In this document: piece after piece, positions 35,538 to 44,007 of the stretch
How the letters are laid out: each line of letters begins with the position of its first letter
Numbering within the stretch: position 1 is the stretch's first letter
Origin: JALEFZ01 sp039817415
GTDB lineage: Bacteria; Bacteroidota; Bacteroidia; J057
DNA: 64,000 nt
Reading direction: 5' to 3'
NCBI GenBank assembly: GCA_039817415.1
Contig: JBCBVV010000006.1
Location: 1 to 64,000, forward strand
Notes under the pieces: generated by a model
The model's input: the letters and a program-made list of their open reading frames with translations, nothing else
Database searches by the model: none
What the model was told of the DNA's origin: nothing
Made by a program: the position numbers and the translations under genes

Positions 35538-36032
35538 TTAAGACTTCACGTGGACTTGCCCAATTTTCGGATCTTCTAATCTGTGGATAGGCAATGAATA
35601 CTCCGACATGGGGCTTTCTTCAAGGAGAATAGCACCATTGATCAGAATAAGCATTTCTTGTGATACTGCCCTAATGTCGTCTTTGGAGAAAATGTGATTG
35701 AGATAATTGATTCGAAGCCCAATGCTAAGAGAGGAAATCTTTTTGGCTGGAATAAAGAATTCAAAGCGTCCTTCCTCATCGGTCATTTTGCTGGTAAGGG
35801 CTAGGTCTCCACTTCTTACCATGACATTCGCATTGCTTACAGGTCGCTGACTGGATTGTTCAATAATCTGACCTGCAATCCTTACAATGGTTTCATTGGG
35901 GTCGTAGGTTGATTCATCCACCAAATCCGAAGGAGTGATGTGGGCATATCCCAGATGAAAGGCTGTGGGAGCCAAGAAAAAAAACAAAAACCAGAACCAC
36001 CTGGCGGGGGTGGGAGAGTCGATGTGTGCCAT
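35538..36032 (-). CDS. Membrane-anchored carboxypeptidase-regulatory-like domain protein
   Basis: 164 residues from the ATG 36032. An aromatic hydrophobic segment (WFWFLFFFLAPTAFHLG) acts as a signal or anchor. The rest is a carboxypeptidase-regulatory-like sandwich (IVRIAGQIIEQSSQRPVSNA, then MTDEEGRFEFFIP). The domain commonly begins TonB-dependent receptors, but no receptor barrel follows; the protein ends about 55 residues after the sandwich. Possibly a stand-alone periplasmic protein. Function unknown. Confidence 0.65.
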   Translation of the reverse strand: MAHIDSPTPARWFWFLFFFLAPTAFHLGYAHITPSDLVDESTYDPNETIVRIAGQIIEQSSQRPVSNANVMVRSGDLALTSKMTDEEGRFEFFIPAKKISSLSIGLRINYLNHIFSKDDIRAVSQEMLILINGAILLEESPMSEYSLPIHRLEDPKIGQVHVKS

Positions 36033-36351
36033 GTCAACGGGAGCTTTACCTAGAGACCAATTAATCGCGGAGAAGTTGCTACTCCACTCAGTGGAAAATT
36101 GTAGGAATACATGGCATACTTGCAAAAAAATAAAGGAGAGATTATTTCATTGATCTCACCCCCATTTCCTGTACCTCCAGATCCTTCAACCCACTTAATA
36201 GCTTATGTACCTTGCTATCCGCACAAAAGTTACAGAGAATAGCCTCTTAGGGGGGTTGAAAAATGTAAAGAAATGTAAAAGTAGGGATTTAGCAGCTTTC
36301 ACTATATAGAAAAAGGGAAATACCAAAAGGCCCACAAAAACACAACCCTCT
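36033..36351. other. Intergenic region, no gene called
   Basis: Between the regulatory-domain protein and pncA, both minus-strand. An extension of the former's frame covers 36033-36125. The rest is AT-rich with no clear hairpin or promoter. Confidence 0.35.
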
Positions 36352-36948
36352 CTATATCAACACAATACCTGCTTTTTTCATTTCTTCAAAGGATTTTTGA
36401 GTATCCTCAGCTTGTAAGTTTACTCCCTTAGTCCCTTCCTTATATACGCTGGTATGGAATCCCTCTGATTTGGCGTCTAGGGCCGTGAATTTTACACAAT
36501 AGTCTGCCGCTAGCCCAACCACATGTACTTCCTTTACTCCTTCAGCTCTTAAATAATCTGATAATCCCGTCGATTTCCGTTTACCGTTGTCAAAGAATCC
36601 ACTGTAAGAATCAATCTTGGGGTCGGTGCCTTTGGGGAATATCTTCTTGACCCGACTCATATCTAGACTCGCTACAAAGTCAGCTCCGGGTTTTCCCTGT
36701 ACACAATGAACTGGCCACAGTACCTGGTCAAGTCCATGAAGGTCTATGATCTCTCCTGCTTTCCCAGTAGGATGATTCGCAGCAAAACTGCCATGATCCG
36801 CAGGATGAAAATCCTGTGTAGCTACAATCAATTCAAAATCCTTCTGCAATTCATTCACAAAAGGAATAATCTGATCACCATCCTTGACGGCCAAAGCGCC
36901 ACCTGGAACAAAGTCATTTTGGATATCTACGAGGATGAGGGCTTTCAT
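36352..36948 (-). CDS. pncA: Nicotinamidase/pyrazinamidase
   Basis: The enzyme hydrolyses nicotinamide to nicotinate in NAD salvage. The catalytic triad is D8 (LVDIQNDF), K106 (IFPKGTD) and C151 (AADYCVKFT). The metal ligands D46, H48 (ATQDFHP) and H81 (WPVHC) are intact. It starts at the first ATG and is a single 198-residue isochorismatase-like domain. Other NAD salvage genes are not nearby. Confidence 0.93.
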   Translation of the reverse strand: MKALILVDIQNDFVPGGALAVKDGDQIIPFVNELQKDFELIVATQDFHPADHGSFAANHPTGKAGEIIDLHGLDQVLWPVHCVQGKPGADFVASLDMSRVKKIFPKGTDPKIDSYSGFFDNGKRKSTGLSDYLRAEGVKEVHVVGLAADYCVKFTALDAKSEGFHTSVYKEGTKGVNLQAEDTQKSFEEMKKAGIVLI

Positions 36949-37184
36949 ATTTATAATTTGTGTAAATTTTACAATATTTATTTAATGAACGAAAAAATGG
37001 ATTTAGGGTTGTTAAAATGAAAAAAAACTTCCCCTTGGTAAGATTTTTTGAATTGAACCGACATATTATTTGAATGGAATCGCGAAAAGTCTGGTAAAGG
37101 CTTTCAGAATTTATAAATTTGAACTTCTTTCCCAATCTAATGGCCTTTTTACAAGGCATTTAGATCTCAACATAAGAAATCACC

Positions 37185-38807
37185 ATGTCAGGAAGCATAT
37201 TCTACATAGGATTATTTTTATTGGTATACATCAGTTTCTCCATCGGATTGTACAAACTATTCGAGAAGGCAGGTGAAGCAGGATGGAAAGCGTTGGTACC
37301 CGTCTACAATTGGTGGGTTTGGTTGAAGCTGATCAACAAGCCCTCCTGGTGGATTGTCCTGACATTGATTCCGATTGTAAACGTCTTGGTTATTGTGGCC
37401 ATGGTCATTGACTTGGCCAGGGCCTATGGGAAACATAAGCTCTACCAACAAGCTGGTGCCTTGCTCTTGCCATTCATCTTCTTTCCCAAGAATGGTTTCG
37501 ATCCCAACGTCAAGTACCTTGGCCCTCCTGATGAGCAGGAGAACCTTCCAAAAAAATCAGGAGCCAGAGAATGGGGAGATGCCATTTTATTTGCTGGGGT
37601 GGCAGCTTTGATCATCCGAACCTTCTTCATTGAAGCATTCATGATCCCTACTTCCTCTATGGAAAGAACATTGTTGGCGGGAGACTTCCTATTCGTTAGT
37701 AAATTCCATTATGGGGCACGTATGCCACGCGTACCGCTGGCCATTCCCTTTGTGCACAATAAAATCAAAGTTGGAGATGTAACCATTCCATCTTACACAG
37801 ATATTATCACCCTTCCCTATTATCGTACACCTGGCCTCACAAAAGTTCAGCGTAATGATATTGTGGTCTTCAATTATCCTGCACAAGATCAGGAGATGTG
37901 GAAGCTCAAAGACGGATTGGGAACCGTCAAAACCTCCAGCATGAAGGAAAACTACATCAAGCGCTGTGTAGGCATGCCAGGAGATGAGCTAGAAATCAAG
38001 GCGGGAGTTCTCTACATCAACAAAGAAAAAGCCTACGAACCGCCTAATTTGCAGAAAGAATTCCAGGTGAAGATCAAAGCCGGAATGACTTTCGCCTCTT
38101 CAGAAAAAGGGAAGAGATTCCGCGATGAAAGCGGTGAACTGATCCAGCTAATCGAATGGTCATTCCCCAAAATGAATGAACTTGGTTTCCGTAAGCTTGT
38201 CCTTCCAGCCAAGAGAGAGCATTGGGAACGCTATGGTCTTCAATTCTCTCCTAACTACAACTGGGCTTTGTTTGATACCCAAGGAGGGGTTTATACTCTC
38301 TTCATGACCGATTCCATCGCAGATGTTATTCGAAGTATGGACATGGTGGCGAAAGTAGTAGAAACAACCGAGGAAAAGGGGTCGTGGAAAAATGTTAGCT
38401 CTGCTAGACCGCCCTACCCACAGAAGTTCAATTCCAACGGCCGTACAGCCAAATACAATGTTGACTTTTTTGGTCCGATTGTGATTCCACAAAAGGGCAT
38501 GACCGTTAATCTGAATAATCCTAAGAATCTTTCTTTGTATTGGAGAGTGATTTCTGCCTACGAAGGCAAAGATATTGTCGCCAAAAAAGATGGAATCAGG
38601 ATCAATGGAGAAAAGGTTGATTCCTATACCTTCGAAATGGATTATTACTGGATGATGGGAGACAACAGACACAATTCAGAGGATAGCCGCTTCTGGGGAT
38701 TTGTTCCTGAAGACCATATCGTAGGAAAGCCTCTCTTTGTCTTCATGAGTATGGAAAGCGATTTTGGTATTCGATTCAATAGAATTGGAACCAAATATGT
38801 AAAATAA
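37185..38807 (+). CDS. lepB: Signal peptidase I with N-terminal membrane extension
   Basis: Residues 1-115 form three membrane helices of an extra module (YNWWVWLKLINKPSWWIVLT) seen in Bacteroidota signal peptidases. The S26 domain follows: catalytic S158 (IPTSSMERTLL), K259 (IKRCVGMPGDELEI) and the late MMGDNRHNSEDSRFWGFV box. A long insertion separates the Lys box from the last box, which explains the 540-residue length (the E. coli enzyme is about 320). It removes signal peptides at the outer face of the inner membrane. Confidence 0.92.
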   Translation: MSGSIFYIGLFLLVYISFSIGLYKLFEKAGEAGWKALVPVYNWWVWLKLINKPSWWIVLTLIPIVNVLVIVAMVIDLARAYGKHKLYQQAGALLLPFIFFPKNGFDPNVKYLGPPDEQENLPKKSGAREWGDAILFAGVAALIIRTFFIEAFMIPTSSMERTLLAGDFLFVSKFHYGARMPRVPLAIPFVHNKIKVGDVTIPSYTDIITLPYYRTPGLTKVQRNDIVVFNYPAQDQEMWKLKDGLGTVKTSSMKENYIKRCVGMPGDELEIKAGVLYINKEKAYEPPNLQKEFQVKIKAGMTFASSEKGKRFRDESGELIQLIEWSFPKMNELGFRKLVLPAKREHWERYGLQFSPNYNWALFDTQGGVYTLFMTDSIADVIRSMDMVAKVVETTEEKGSWKNVSSARPPYPQKFNSNGRTAKYNVDFFGPIVIPQKGMTVNLNNPKNLSLYWRVISAYEGKDIVAKKDGIRINGEKVDSYTFEMDYYWMMGDNRHNSEDSRFWGFVPEDHIVGKPLFVFMSMESDFGIRFNRIGTKYVK

Positions 38808-38825
38808 ACTGTCACACAATGGCAT

Positions 38826-38859
38826 AAGAGCATGTCTCACTGAGGTATGCTCTTTTTTT
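38826..38859 (+). terminator. Terminator after lepB
   Basis: AAGAGCAT pairs with ATGCTCTT around a 13-base loop, followed by a T run, 19 bp after the lepB stop. Confidence 0.75.
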
Positions 38860-38874
38860 ATGTGAATAATAAAT

Positions 38875-39216
38875 ATGGCAACAAGGACCTGGTACGATGT
38901 AGAGAAGCATTTGATAAGTCAATTTGGGAAACAGCTCAAATTAGAAGCGATTCTTTTGCTGATAGGAATGCGGGAGCTGGGTGAGGGGCCCAGAAGGGAG
39001 TTTACCAAGGAAGAGAAGGTGGACTTGATGCATATTGCCATTTGCAGGCTTCTTTCGCAGTCAGGCTATTACAGGCTCAGCCATTTGGATCAAGATGGAT
39101 GGCCCCATTGGGAATCACTCAAGCCACTGCCACATCAGGATATGTTTTCTCAGGAGTTTCTGCTACGTGAGCATATCCTAGAATATTTCATCCAGGAAAA
39201 TCTCTTCGAAGACTAG
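38875..39216 (+). CDS. Small protein of unknown function
   Basis: 113 residues, cytosolic and helical: KLEAILLLIGMRELGEGPRREF, EEKVDLMHIAICRLLSQSGY, then a WPHWESLKPLP segment and an acidic helical end. The pattern is conserved-looking but I do not recognise it. It has its own start 15 bp after the lepB terminator, on the same strand. Confidence 0.6.
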   Translation: MATRTWYDVEKHLISQFGKQLKLEAILLLIGMRELGEGPRREFTKEEKVDLMHIAICRLLSQSGYYRLSHLDQDGWPHWESLKPLPHQDMFSQEFLLREHILEYFIQENLFED

Positions 39217-39254
39217 TCTGAAGCAGGATTTTGATTCTATTGTAGGCAAATGGC

Positions 39255-40145
39255 CTATCTTTTCTGGGCAGATTTAAACCTCAGAAAGATTCCCATAGGC
39301 ATTTTTCTACCTGAAGGCTCAGGCAAAAATAATTCTCCTGTTTCGGCAAATTTGGTAGCCTTTTCTCCAAAGTGCGTGTGAACCAAGTTGTATAAGACCA
39401 AAGGAGAATATCCTAATGAGTAGCTGTTGAAGACTAGAAAGTAGCGTTCATTGTCTAAGATTCTCGCTACATTTTCAGTCAACTCATTGATCATATCATC
39501 CAACTTCCATTTTTCTCCCTTCGGACCGTGTCCGTAAGAAGGTGGATCAAGTATGATCCCCTGGTATTTGTTGCCTCTTCTAGCCTCCCTTTTGACAAAC
39601 TTAAAGGCATCTTCCAGCAACCATTTGATATCGCTTAACTTACTGGCCTGCATATTGGCATTGGCCCAGTTAAGGACATTCTTGATAGAGTCACAATGAG
39701 TTACCTCTGCTCCGGCTGCCTTGGCAGCAAGAGAGGCTCCTCCTGTATAAGCAAATAGGTTAAGGACCCTAGGTTGCGGTCCTTTCATCCCTTTGATCGT
39801 ATCGTAAATATAGTTCCAATTAACCGCCTGCTCAGGGAAGATACCGACATGCTTAAAGCCTGTCAGTCCCAAACGAAACTGAAGGGCCATTCCCTTATAC
39901 TTATAATGGATGTACCATTGGTCGGCTACTTTTCCCTTGCGGTTCCATTTTCCAGAATGGCTACCTTCTTGGATAAAATGGGCATCCGTACGACGAACCC
40001 ATTCTTCCTCAGGAAGAGACTTACTCCACACCGCCTGCGGCTCAGGACGGCGTGTGATGACCTTTCCGAAGCGTTCCAGTTTTTCCCCATCGCCGGAGTC
40101 TAAAAATTGGTATTCCTTCCAGTCTATGGGATTGAGGAGTTTCAT
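39255..40145 (-). CDS. Class I SAM-dependent RNA methyltransferase, RlmI-like
   Basis: A Rossmann methyltransferase with RVLNLFAYTGGASLAAKAAGAEVTHCD as the AdoMet-binding motif I, and IILDPPSYGHGPKGEKW as the catalytic DPPSY block typical of rRNA cytosine-5 methyltransferases of the RlmI/K group. The PUA domain of RlmI is absent, and the N-terminus (residues 1-110) resembles the SAM methyltransferase family without PUA. The target is inferred as rRNA but not proven. It is encoded 30 bp upstream of no partner; the next minus-strand gene is an outer membrane protein. Confidence 0.8.
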   Translation of the reverse strand: MKLLNPIDWKEYQFLDSGDGEKLERFGKVITRRPEPQAVWSKSLPEEEWVRRTDAHFIQEGSHSGKWNRKGKVADQWYIHYKYKGMALQFRLGLTGFKHVGIFPEQAVNWNYIYDTIKGMKGPQPRVLNLFAYTGGASLAAKAAGAEVTHCDSIKNVLNWANANMQASKLSDIKWLLEDAFKFVKREARRGNKYQGIILDPPSYGHGPKGEKWKLDDMINELTENVARILDNERYFLVFNSYSLGYSPLVLYNLVHTHFGEKATKFAETGELFLPEPSGRKMPMGIFLRFKSAQKR

Positions 40146-40175
40146 TTTCTTAATATTGGGATTGAGCCATGGTGA

Positions 40176-41492
40176 TTAATCAACAACTCGACGGACAAAC
40201 CATCTTTCATTGAGGTTGAATCCTAATCTGATATGCCCATAATATTCTTCGACGGGTAAGCCAGAAGCAAGGCTTCCTCTTCTCCCCAATACAAAGCTCA
40301 TGTTGATTCGAGAGGTTGAACGTCCACGGTTGAAACGGCTATTTCCTTTTCTTCCTGCAGGCAAACCAAATCCAAAGGTAACCCCATAGTCGTTTAGGGT
40401 AACATCCTCAAAGTTGATGTAAGTCTGTTTGTAGAAAGCGCCAAAGCGAATGGCCACACGCTCCCAGTACTTGAAACCAGCAAAGTTGGGGATCCATTCT
40501 CCACCTAGCCCTACACGCCATTCTGGTCCAAGGCTAACCGTATCTGTAAAGTATCTCAATTGGCTCCAATCCTGATAGGTGAAGTCAGCACCGTAGGACC
40601 ATTTGCCTATCTGATGAACCATGAAGCCAGCCCCTATTTTTAAGGGTACCTGAATGTCTCCTACCTCTAGGGAACGCACAGTATCTGTAGAGGTACCCGA
40701 TGTATTCCCTAAGCCAAGGTATCTATCTCCATTTAGGTTGAGGGAATAGTCGGCATTTAAACCAATTCTGTAGTACCTCCCTTTTGTTCTGTCGAGTGTA
40801 TCTACCCACATCAGACCTGCCTGACCGGAAAAACCCTTGATGTATACATCTCTAACGATCGTCAAAGGATCAGATCCAGAAAGCAGAGAAGAATCAGACT
40901 CTAATAGGGCATAATTCCATTTGTATAAGGTATTGCCGAATAGGTACCTACCTGTTACCCCTAGCCTTAACCTTTTTTGAGCCATTTTGAAAGCTGCTCC
41001 TAGGAATACCTGGTTCAAGCCCCCTTCTCCTTCGATATTCACTCGCTGAATATAGGAAGTTGTGTCTCCTTTGACAGGCTGGAAAGTGGTGTTTTCGCTA
41101 ATATCATAGCCTACAGAGCTATAAGGAGCAAAACCAAAGGCAACCACCGGTCCTTTATTGCTGGGAAAAGCAAAGGATAAGTTTTGAAAGCCTGCCGTAA
41201 AGGGATTTCGGGCGCCATTTTCAGTTCGAAAACTGTTGAATTGACCGAAAGCAGAGATATCGAGTGTTGTATATACGATATCAGCCAAAGAGGCTGGATT
41301 AACCTGATTGATGGAGAAGAAATTATCGGTGGCAACACCAATTCCTCCCATGCCTACGTTACGCGCGGAGGCAAAGTCCCTGATTTCTCCAATGGCATAT
41401 CTGGAGTACGGACTTAAGGTTAGCTGCTGTGCCTGGAGGTTACCCAAAAAGAGGGCTCCCAATATCAGAATAAAAATGCTCTTAGAACTCAT
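40176..41492 (-). CDS. Outer membrane beta-barrel protein, FadL-like
   Basis: A signal peptide (MSSKSIFILILGALFLGNLQAQ) leads into a barrel-like sequence: alternating strands, aromatic girdle residues, and N-terminal LSPYSRYAIGEIRDFASARNVGMGGIGVAT, like the plug region of FadL/OMPP1-type proteins. Mature length 417. It may transport a hydrophobic solute, which is an inference. Its start overlaps the stop of coaX by 4 bp, so it is read from the coaX operon. Confidence 0.72.
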   Translation of the reverse strand: MSSKSIFILILGALFLGNLQAQQLTLSPYSRYAIGEIRDFASARNVGMGGIGVATDNFFSINQVNPASLADIVYTTLDISAFGQFNSFRTENGARNPFTAGFQNLSFAFPSNKGPVVAFGFAPYSSVGYDISENTTFQPVKGDTTSYIQRVNIEGEGGLNQVFLGAAFKMAQKRLRLGVTGRYLFGNTLYKWNYALLESDSSLLSGSDPLTIVRDVYIKGFSGQAGLMWVDTLDRTKGRYYRIGLNADYSLNLNGDRYLGLGNTSGTSTDTVRSLEVGDIQVPLKIGAGFMVHQIGKWSYGADFTYQDWSQLRYFTDTVSLGPEWRVGLGGEWIPNFAGFKYWERVAIRFGAFYKQTYINFEDVTLNDYGVTFGFGLPAGRKGNSRFNRGRSTSRINMSFVLGRRGSLASGLPVEEYYGHIRLGFNLNERWFVRRVVD

Positions 41493-42265
41493 GTAAGTTT
41501 GAGATGAGAGAGTATACGATAAATCCCAAAGTGAATGAGATTTGAGGATGCAAAATTGATGTTTTTCAACCGCTTTTCAAAGAAAGCTGCGTCTCCACCT
41601 GTGAGGAAGACGAAGAATTCTCCATTTTGCTGGTTTTCATACTGTTGGATGATCCCATTGACCTCTGCCAAAACGCCATTTTGAACGCCTGAGCGAATGC
41701 TCGCTGCTGTACTTTGTCCCACAAGAGGTAAATCCTCACTTGCTTCGATTAAAGGCAGTCGAGCTGTAAATTCGTGTAGGGCTCTAAACCGCATAGACAT
41801 ACCCGGTGCTATCCCCCCACCTTGATATTGACTGAGGGCATTGGCATAGTCATAGGTAATGGCTGTTCCTGCATCGATAACAAGGACTGCTCCCTGTTTG
41901 ATCAAGCTTTGCGCACCTATGACTGCCACAATGCGATCCGCACCTAGTGTATGGGGAGTGGCATACAGATTCTCTATGGGAAAATCCGTCTGATGGTTTA
42001 TGGGAAGAAGGCTAATCTGAGGATATGCTTTCCAGCAAACCAAAGTAGAAATATCCAATTGCTCATTCACATTGATCCATGAACAAGCTTTCAAGCTATT
42101 TCCATGTTGATTCAAAATAGCAGCAATGTGCTCTTCAAGCTGTTCAAGCGTACAAGTTTGAACTTCCAGAACTTTCCCCTTTTCCATAAGTGCAAGCTTG
42201 GTTAGCGTATTGCCTATGTCAATGGAAAGCACATTAGGTGCTACATGTTTTTTCCTCAAATTCAT
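41489..42265 (-). CDS. coaX: Type III pantothenate kinase
   Basis: The ASKHA-fold kinase that starts coenzyme A synthesis. Motifs: SIDIGNTLTKLAL (phosphate 1), GADRIVAVIGAQ (ribose/active-site loop) and VLVIDAGTAITYDY (phosphate 2). The ~258-residue length is standard. It follows birA by 34 bp on the same strand, a pairing common in Bacteroidota, and overlaps the next gene's start by 4 bp. Confidence 0.92.
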   Translation of the reverse strand: MNLRKKHVAPNVLSIDIGNTLTKLALMEKGKVLEVQTCTLEQLEEHIAAILNQHGNSLKACSWINVNEQLDISTLVCWKAYPQISLLPINHQTDFPIENLYATPHTLGADRIVAVIGAQSLIKQGAVLVIDAGTAITYDYANALSQYQGGGIAPGMSMRFRALHEFTARLPLIEASEDLPLVGQSTAASIRSGVQNGVLAEVNGIIQQYENQQNGEFFVFLTGGDAAFFEKRLKNINFASSNLIHFGIYRILSHLKLT

Positions 42266-42299
42266 GAACAGAGAGGGTATTTTAAGATCAAAGGTTGCA

Positions 42300-43055
42300 T
42301 TAATTCGGAATCATCCACTTGACTTCTTTTATATCGAAATATTTGAGCACGCCGTCTATCACCAGGGCGACTCTTCCATCAAGTCCCACTCCTACAGGCA
42401 TCACGGTCATCCCTTCACCCTCAATTTCCACCTCTACTTCCTCCTGATAGCCATAAAGCTGCTGTAGGTAAAACCTATCAAGGGAGGAAGCCTTAGCTTG
42501 TTTCAGCTCTTCATAGCGTGCTTCAAGGGAGTCCATCATGCGCTGTAATACATCTCCTATGTCAATTTTTTTACCCTGTAACAGGGCCAAAGAAGTGGCT
42601 TTGGTGGTAAGCTCCTCAGGGAAGTCAGCTTGATTGACATTCAAGCCAATTCCAATTACAGACGAGCGAAGATGCTTTCCTTCAAACTGATTTTCAAGGA
42701 GTATACCCGCTATTTTCTTTTTGTTAACGAGCAAATCATTGGGCCATTTGATCAGAATCTCCTCCTTTGGAAGAAAATGTCTTAAGCAATCGTACAGGGC
42801 AACAGCCGTCATTTTGCTCAGCTGAAATACCCGATTGATAGGTAGAAAAGTGGGATAATAAATCACACTAAAAATGAGATTTTCATGAGCCTGGGATTCC
42901 CACCTACTTCCTTTTTGACCTCGTCCGGCAGATTGATAGCCCGCTTGAATCAAACTTCCTTCAGGAGGCTGCTCAAGCAGCAGTTCAGTAGCGTAGGAGT
43001 TGGTGGAAGGAAGTTCCTCGAAGTAATAGATTTGTTTGCCTGTGTAGTTTGCCAA
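42300..43055 (-). CDS. birA: Biotin--[acetyl-CoA carboxylase] ligase
   Basis: Transfers biotin from biotinyl-AMP to carrier proteins. The catalytic loop is AGRGQKGSRWES, and the ATP/biotin site includes IKWPNDLLVNKKKIAGILLE. The N-terminal DNA-binding domain of E. coli BirA is absent, so this is the ligase-only type, at 251 residues. First gene of a birA-coaX-OMP group. Confidence 0.92.
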   Translation of the reverse strand: MANYTGKQIYYFEELPSTNSYATELLLEQPPEGSLIQAGYQSAGRGQKGSRWESQAHENLIFSVIYYPTFLPINRVFQLSKMTAVALYDCLRHFLPKEEILIKWPNDLLVNKKKIAGILLENQFEGKHLRSSVIGIGLNVNQADFPEELTTKATSLALLQGKKIDIGDVLQRMMDSLEARYEELKQAKASSLDRFYLQQLYGYQEEVEVEIEGEGMTVMPVGVGLDGRVALVIDGVLKYFDIKEVKWMIPN

Positions 43056-43461
43056 GTTGGGGTGGGTTTATACATACTTAGATTGTACAGTCTCTATCTC
43101 CCATACCATCATTTTATCGGCAAAGGTTCATACCAAGACAATCAACAATACAAAGATAAAAAAAATGAAGCTTAGTACAGTCAACTAAATGCCTTCTACC
43201 ATAACAGAAAACGCTGACAATAAGGACATAAAGAAAGCCTAATAGATCCATGTAGGAAGGTCTATTTCCAATTTCCTAGCAAACCACAGTTCAAAAAAGG
43301 ACAGCCTAAAAAATGGAAGTAGACATATGAGCAAAATCAAATGGTGGTTATGCGAGCGTATTTCATCTACCCATTCTTTGCTTGCAAACAGCCTTAAAAG
43401 AATGAGACCTAGTCCCCTAAGGATATACTAGCCAATTAAGGGCTTTTTTATGCTTATTGGC
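43056..43461. other. Intergenic region, nothing called
   Basis: About 400 bp between two minus-strand genes. It is AT-rich and contains no plausible open frame. A short region around 43435-43460 (ATTAAGGGC) could be a weak hairpin, but I do not call it. The birA promoter presumably lies here, yet no TAnnTTTG box with a matching -33 is seen. Confidence 0.35.
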
Positions 43462-43884
43462 TTAATGTGAATACCCGCGGTCATATCTTTTTCCTACTAT
43501 CCACATAGACCATAGATGCATAATAATTCCCAAGGTGAAGGAGATCATCAGAAGGATTTGAGTTGTGCCATTTTCGAGTAGAATCATCCCGAGCAATACC
43601 ATGATAGCTGCAAAGAAGGCAAATAACATTCTGGCTCCATTGCCCAAGCCAGCCTTTTGCCCTAAATAAAAGAGCATGAAAGAGTTTAATATGAGAAAGG
43701 GGAGAAGAAAAGCTTTGGAGAGGGGATAGGATGTCATAAAGAGCATGGAAAAAACCTTTAGTTGCCCATCCTCTTTTGCCTCTTCCAGAAAGGAGTGGAT
43801 CCATCCCATTCGGAGCAACCAAAGCAGAATAAGCACATTGGTCACACTAACTACAAAGAAAAGGGTGAGTTGGAAATTTTTCAT
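43462..43884 (-). CDS. Four-helix membrane protein of unknown function
   Basis: 140 residues with four membrane segments (LFFVVSVTNVLILLWLLRM, LSKAFLLPFLILNSFMLFYLG, a glycine-rich third and ISFTLGIIMHLWSMWIVGK). No recognisable family. It lies downstream of rpoC on the same strand, separated by the rpoC terminator. Confidence 0.55.
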   Translation of the reverse strand: MKNFQLTLFFVVSVTNVLILLWLLRMGWIHSFLEEAKEDGQLKVFSMLFMTSYPLSKAFLLPFLILNSFMLFYLGQKAGLGNGARMLFAFFAAIMVLLGMILLENGTTQILLMISFTLGIIMHLWSMWIVGKRYDRGYSH

Positions 43885-43950
43885 GAGAAAAAGGGCTTAG
43901 GAAAAAGGTCAGTTTATAGATGCTTATCGAGCATACACAAAGCTATGCAA

Positions 43951-43983
43951 AATAAAAAGGGATGCCTTTATCAGGCATCCCTC
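43951..43983 (-). terminator. Terminator after rpoC
   Basis: The stem AGGGATGCCT/AGGCATCCCT (43958-43967 with 43973-43982) ends on the minus strand in a T run, 25 bp past the rpoC stop. Confidence 0.9.
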
Positions 43984-44007
43984 TATTCAGATAATTTCTG
44001 TTGTCAA

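Noticed and set aside
43938..43945. CAAAGCTA, a minus-strand -7-like box upstream of the 43462-43884 membrane protein gene
   Set aside because: No TTTG partner at the right distance, and it sits beside the rpoC terminator.
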